DNA from: Polaribacter sp. ALD11
GTDB lineage: Bacteria; Bacteroidota; Bacteroidia; Flavobacteriales; Flavobacteriaceae
Length of the DNA: 64,000 nt
Direction of reading: 5' to 3'
Assembly: GCF_002831685.1 (NCBI RefSeq)
Contig: NZ_CP025119.1
Location: forward strand, 655,001 to 719,000
Shown: positions 63,092-64,000 of the stretch, piece by piece
Numbering within the stretch: position 1 is the first letter of the stretch
Layout: each line of letters starts with the position of its first letter
The notes under the pieces: generated by a model
Told to the model about the DNA's origin: nothing
What the model saw: the letters and a program-made list of their open reading frames with translations, nothing else
The model's database searches: none
Position numbers and translations under genes: made by a program

Positions 63092-63120
63092 GTAATTTTT
63101 TTTTATAAAGTGAATAAGAA

Positions 63121-63164
63121 CAAAAATACATTACATCACAATCAATCTCATTGACCTATATCAA
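63121..63164 (-). promoter_or_regulatory. Promoter with Crp/Fnr-type operator for the alkene reductase operon
   Basis: On the - strand, TTGATATAGGTCAA (63,164-63,151) is one base from a symmetric TTGAN6TCAA/FNR-like half-site pair. A TATTTTTG -7 box follows at 63,128-63,121. The operator centre lies about 33 bp upstream of the -7 centre, which puts it near -41, the class II activator position. Confidence 0.6.
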
Positions 63165-63175
63165 TTAAGAGATCT

Positions 63176-63766
63176 TTAACTTTTCATTTGTCGTCTTACA
63201 CGACTCAAATTTTCCGGCGAAACACCTAAATAATTTGCAATGTCATAATTAGCAACTCGTTCTTCTATCTTAGGGTATGAAGTACAAAATTCGAGATACC
63301 GCTCTTGTGTATTTTTTTCGAGTGTAGACAAAATTCTTTTACGCTGAGAGATAAATGCTTGTGTTGTTAAAATTCTAAAATAACGTTCAAAAATTGGAGC
63401 TTCTTCATAAATTTTTTGAAGACTATTATACGTAATTGATAATAATTGAGAATCTTCGATGGCTTCTATGTATAATTTTGAAGGTATTTGGTTGTAAAAA
63501 GCATCAAAATCGCCAACCCACCAATTTTCTACCGCAAATTGAATGATATGCTTACTCCCTTTATCATCCATATAATATGCTTTTAAGCATCCTTTAATAA
63601 CAAAATATTCGTGCTTAACATTTGTTCCTGGTTTTAATAAAAATTGCCCCTTAGATACAGATATTTCATTTAAAACAGCATTCAATTTATCTACATCTAA
63701 ACTTGTTAAATGTATATGATTTTGTATGTGTTTTGTTATTGACTGATGCATTATACAAAGATGCAT
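63176..63766 (-). CDS. Crp/Fnr-family transcriptional regulator
   Basis: 196 residues; an ATG at codon 6 (63,751) is an alternative start. A nucleotide-binding-like barrel (SKGQFLLKPGTNVKHEYFVIKGCLKAYYM, VENWWVGDFDAFY) is followed by a winged helix (ERVANYDIANYLGVSPENLSRVRRQMK). No FNR-type cysteine cluster. Its stop is 12 bp before a Crp/Fnr-like site in the promoter of the detoxification operon, which it probably activates. Confidence 0.85.
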   Translation of the reverse strand: MHLCIMHQSITKHIQNHIHLTSLDVDKLNAVLNEISVSKGQFLLKPGTNVKHEYFVIKGCLKAYYMDDKGSKHIIQFAVENWWVGDFDAFYNQIPSKLYIEAIEDSQLLSITYNSLQKIYEEAPIFERYFRILTTQAFISQRKRILSTLEKNTQERYLEFCTSYPKIEERVANYDIANYLGVSPENLSRVRRQMKS

Positions 63767-63852
63767 ATTTTTTAAACTTGATAATAATATTTCTTATTAG
63801 TTGCATATTTATTCATCTATTATACGATAAATAAATATGATACCTAAAAAAT

Positions 63853-63880
63853 GAATGTTCATTCTTTTTTTATACCTTTG
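63853..63880 (+). promoter_or_regulatory. Palindromic operator and -7 box upstream of the DoxX gene
   Basis: The palindrome GAATGTTCATTC (63,853-63,864) is followed by TACCTTTG, an exact TAnnTTTG match (63,873-63,880). The gene starts at 63,899. The palindrome style suits a TetR-type repressor; none is visible in the window. Confidence 0.55.
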
Positions 63881-63898
63881 TAATCTAAAAACAAATAG

Positions 63899-64000
63899 AT
63901 GAAACTTTTTTGGAATATTTTACGAGTAATATTAGCAATTTTTATATTGTATGCAGGAATGCAACATTTTATGAAACCAGATTTTTTTAATGCATTTGTT
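63899..64000 (+). CDS. DoxX-family membrane protein, partial
   Basis: 34 residues to the window end. LRVILAIFILYAGMQHFMKP fits the first helix and the loop of DoxX/DoxD-like small membrane proteins, with the common QHFxxP motif. The rest lies outside the window. A promoter with a palindromic operator precedes it. Confidence 0.65.
   Translation, partial: MKLFWNILRVILAIFILYAGMQHFMKPDFFNAFV

Overview
The window looks like chromosome from a marine-type member of the Flavobacteriaceae (Bacteroidota). The evidence is AT-rich DNA, no Shine-Dalgarno-style leaders, promoters of the TAnnTTTG type, a type IX secretion sorting domain, a CzcA-type RND pump fused to a TolC-like domain, and DUF6266 and DUF6660 family proteins. 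The genus is not determined.

Positions 302 to about 34,550 are best read as an integron-like gene-cassette array. About 25 genes of unrelated function, all on the + strand, stand singly or in small groups. They are separated by about 18 related intergenic repeats of 100-190 bp. Each repeat starts with xxYAAC-ACCGTATA, often has a small central hairpin, and ends with TACAAACACGTT-xxx, so its two ends form an imperfect palindrome as attC sites do. In many cassettes the bases just after GTT are the reverse complement of the bases just before the next AAC (GTTGTAGTGC with GCACTACAAC, for example), which is the expected signature of a circularisable cassette. No integrase gene lies in the window. 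Cargo includes a thioredoxin-like lipoprotein, an EamA transporter, two giant repeat proteins, an M23 peptidase, a flavodoxin-RidA fusion, an acyltransferase, an AraC/PAP2/DoxX/PAP2/ChrA group, a serine hydrolase, a CPBP protease, Crp-family regulators, an SMP-30-like lactonase, a nucleotidyltransferase-like gene pair, a cupin and a GRAM-domain protein. IS110-family elements, all decayed, sit at one fixed position inside several repeats, and an IS3 element lies in one cassette leader.

Positions 34,600-40,500 are a transition zone: a Crp-family regulator, a flavodoxin-fold oxidoreductase, tRNA-Tyr, and two large blocks of REP-like palindromic repeats flanking DUF6266, a small HTH protein and a GIY-YIG nuclease.

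Positions 40,500-64,000 are ordinary chromosome. They hold the ybbP-ybbA / tesA divergent group, an outer-membrane barrel protein, MarC, a heavy-metal efflux operon on the - strand (DUF6660, CzcA-TolC fusion, CzcB-like adaptor, Fur-family regulator, DUF3703, Zn/Cd ATPase), a degenerate DEAD protein, a ThiE-like protein, an MscS channel, an LLM oxidoreductase, and a Crp-linked detoxification operon (Old Yellow Enzyme, OsmC, alcohol dehydrogenase). The window ends inside a DoxX gene.
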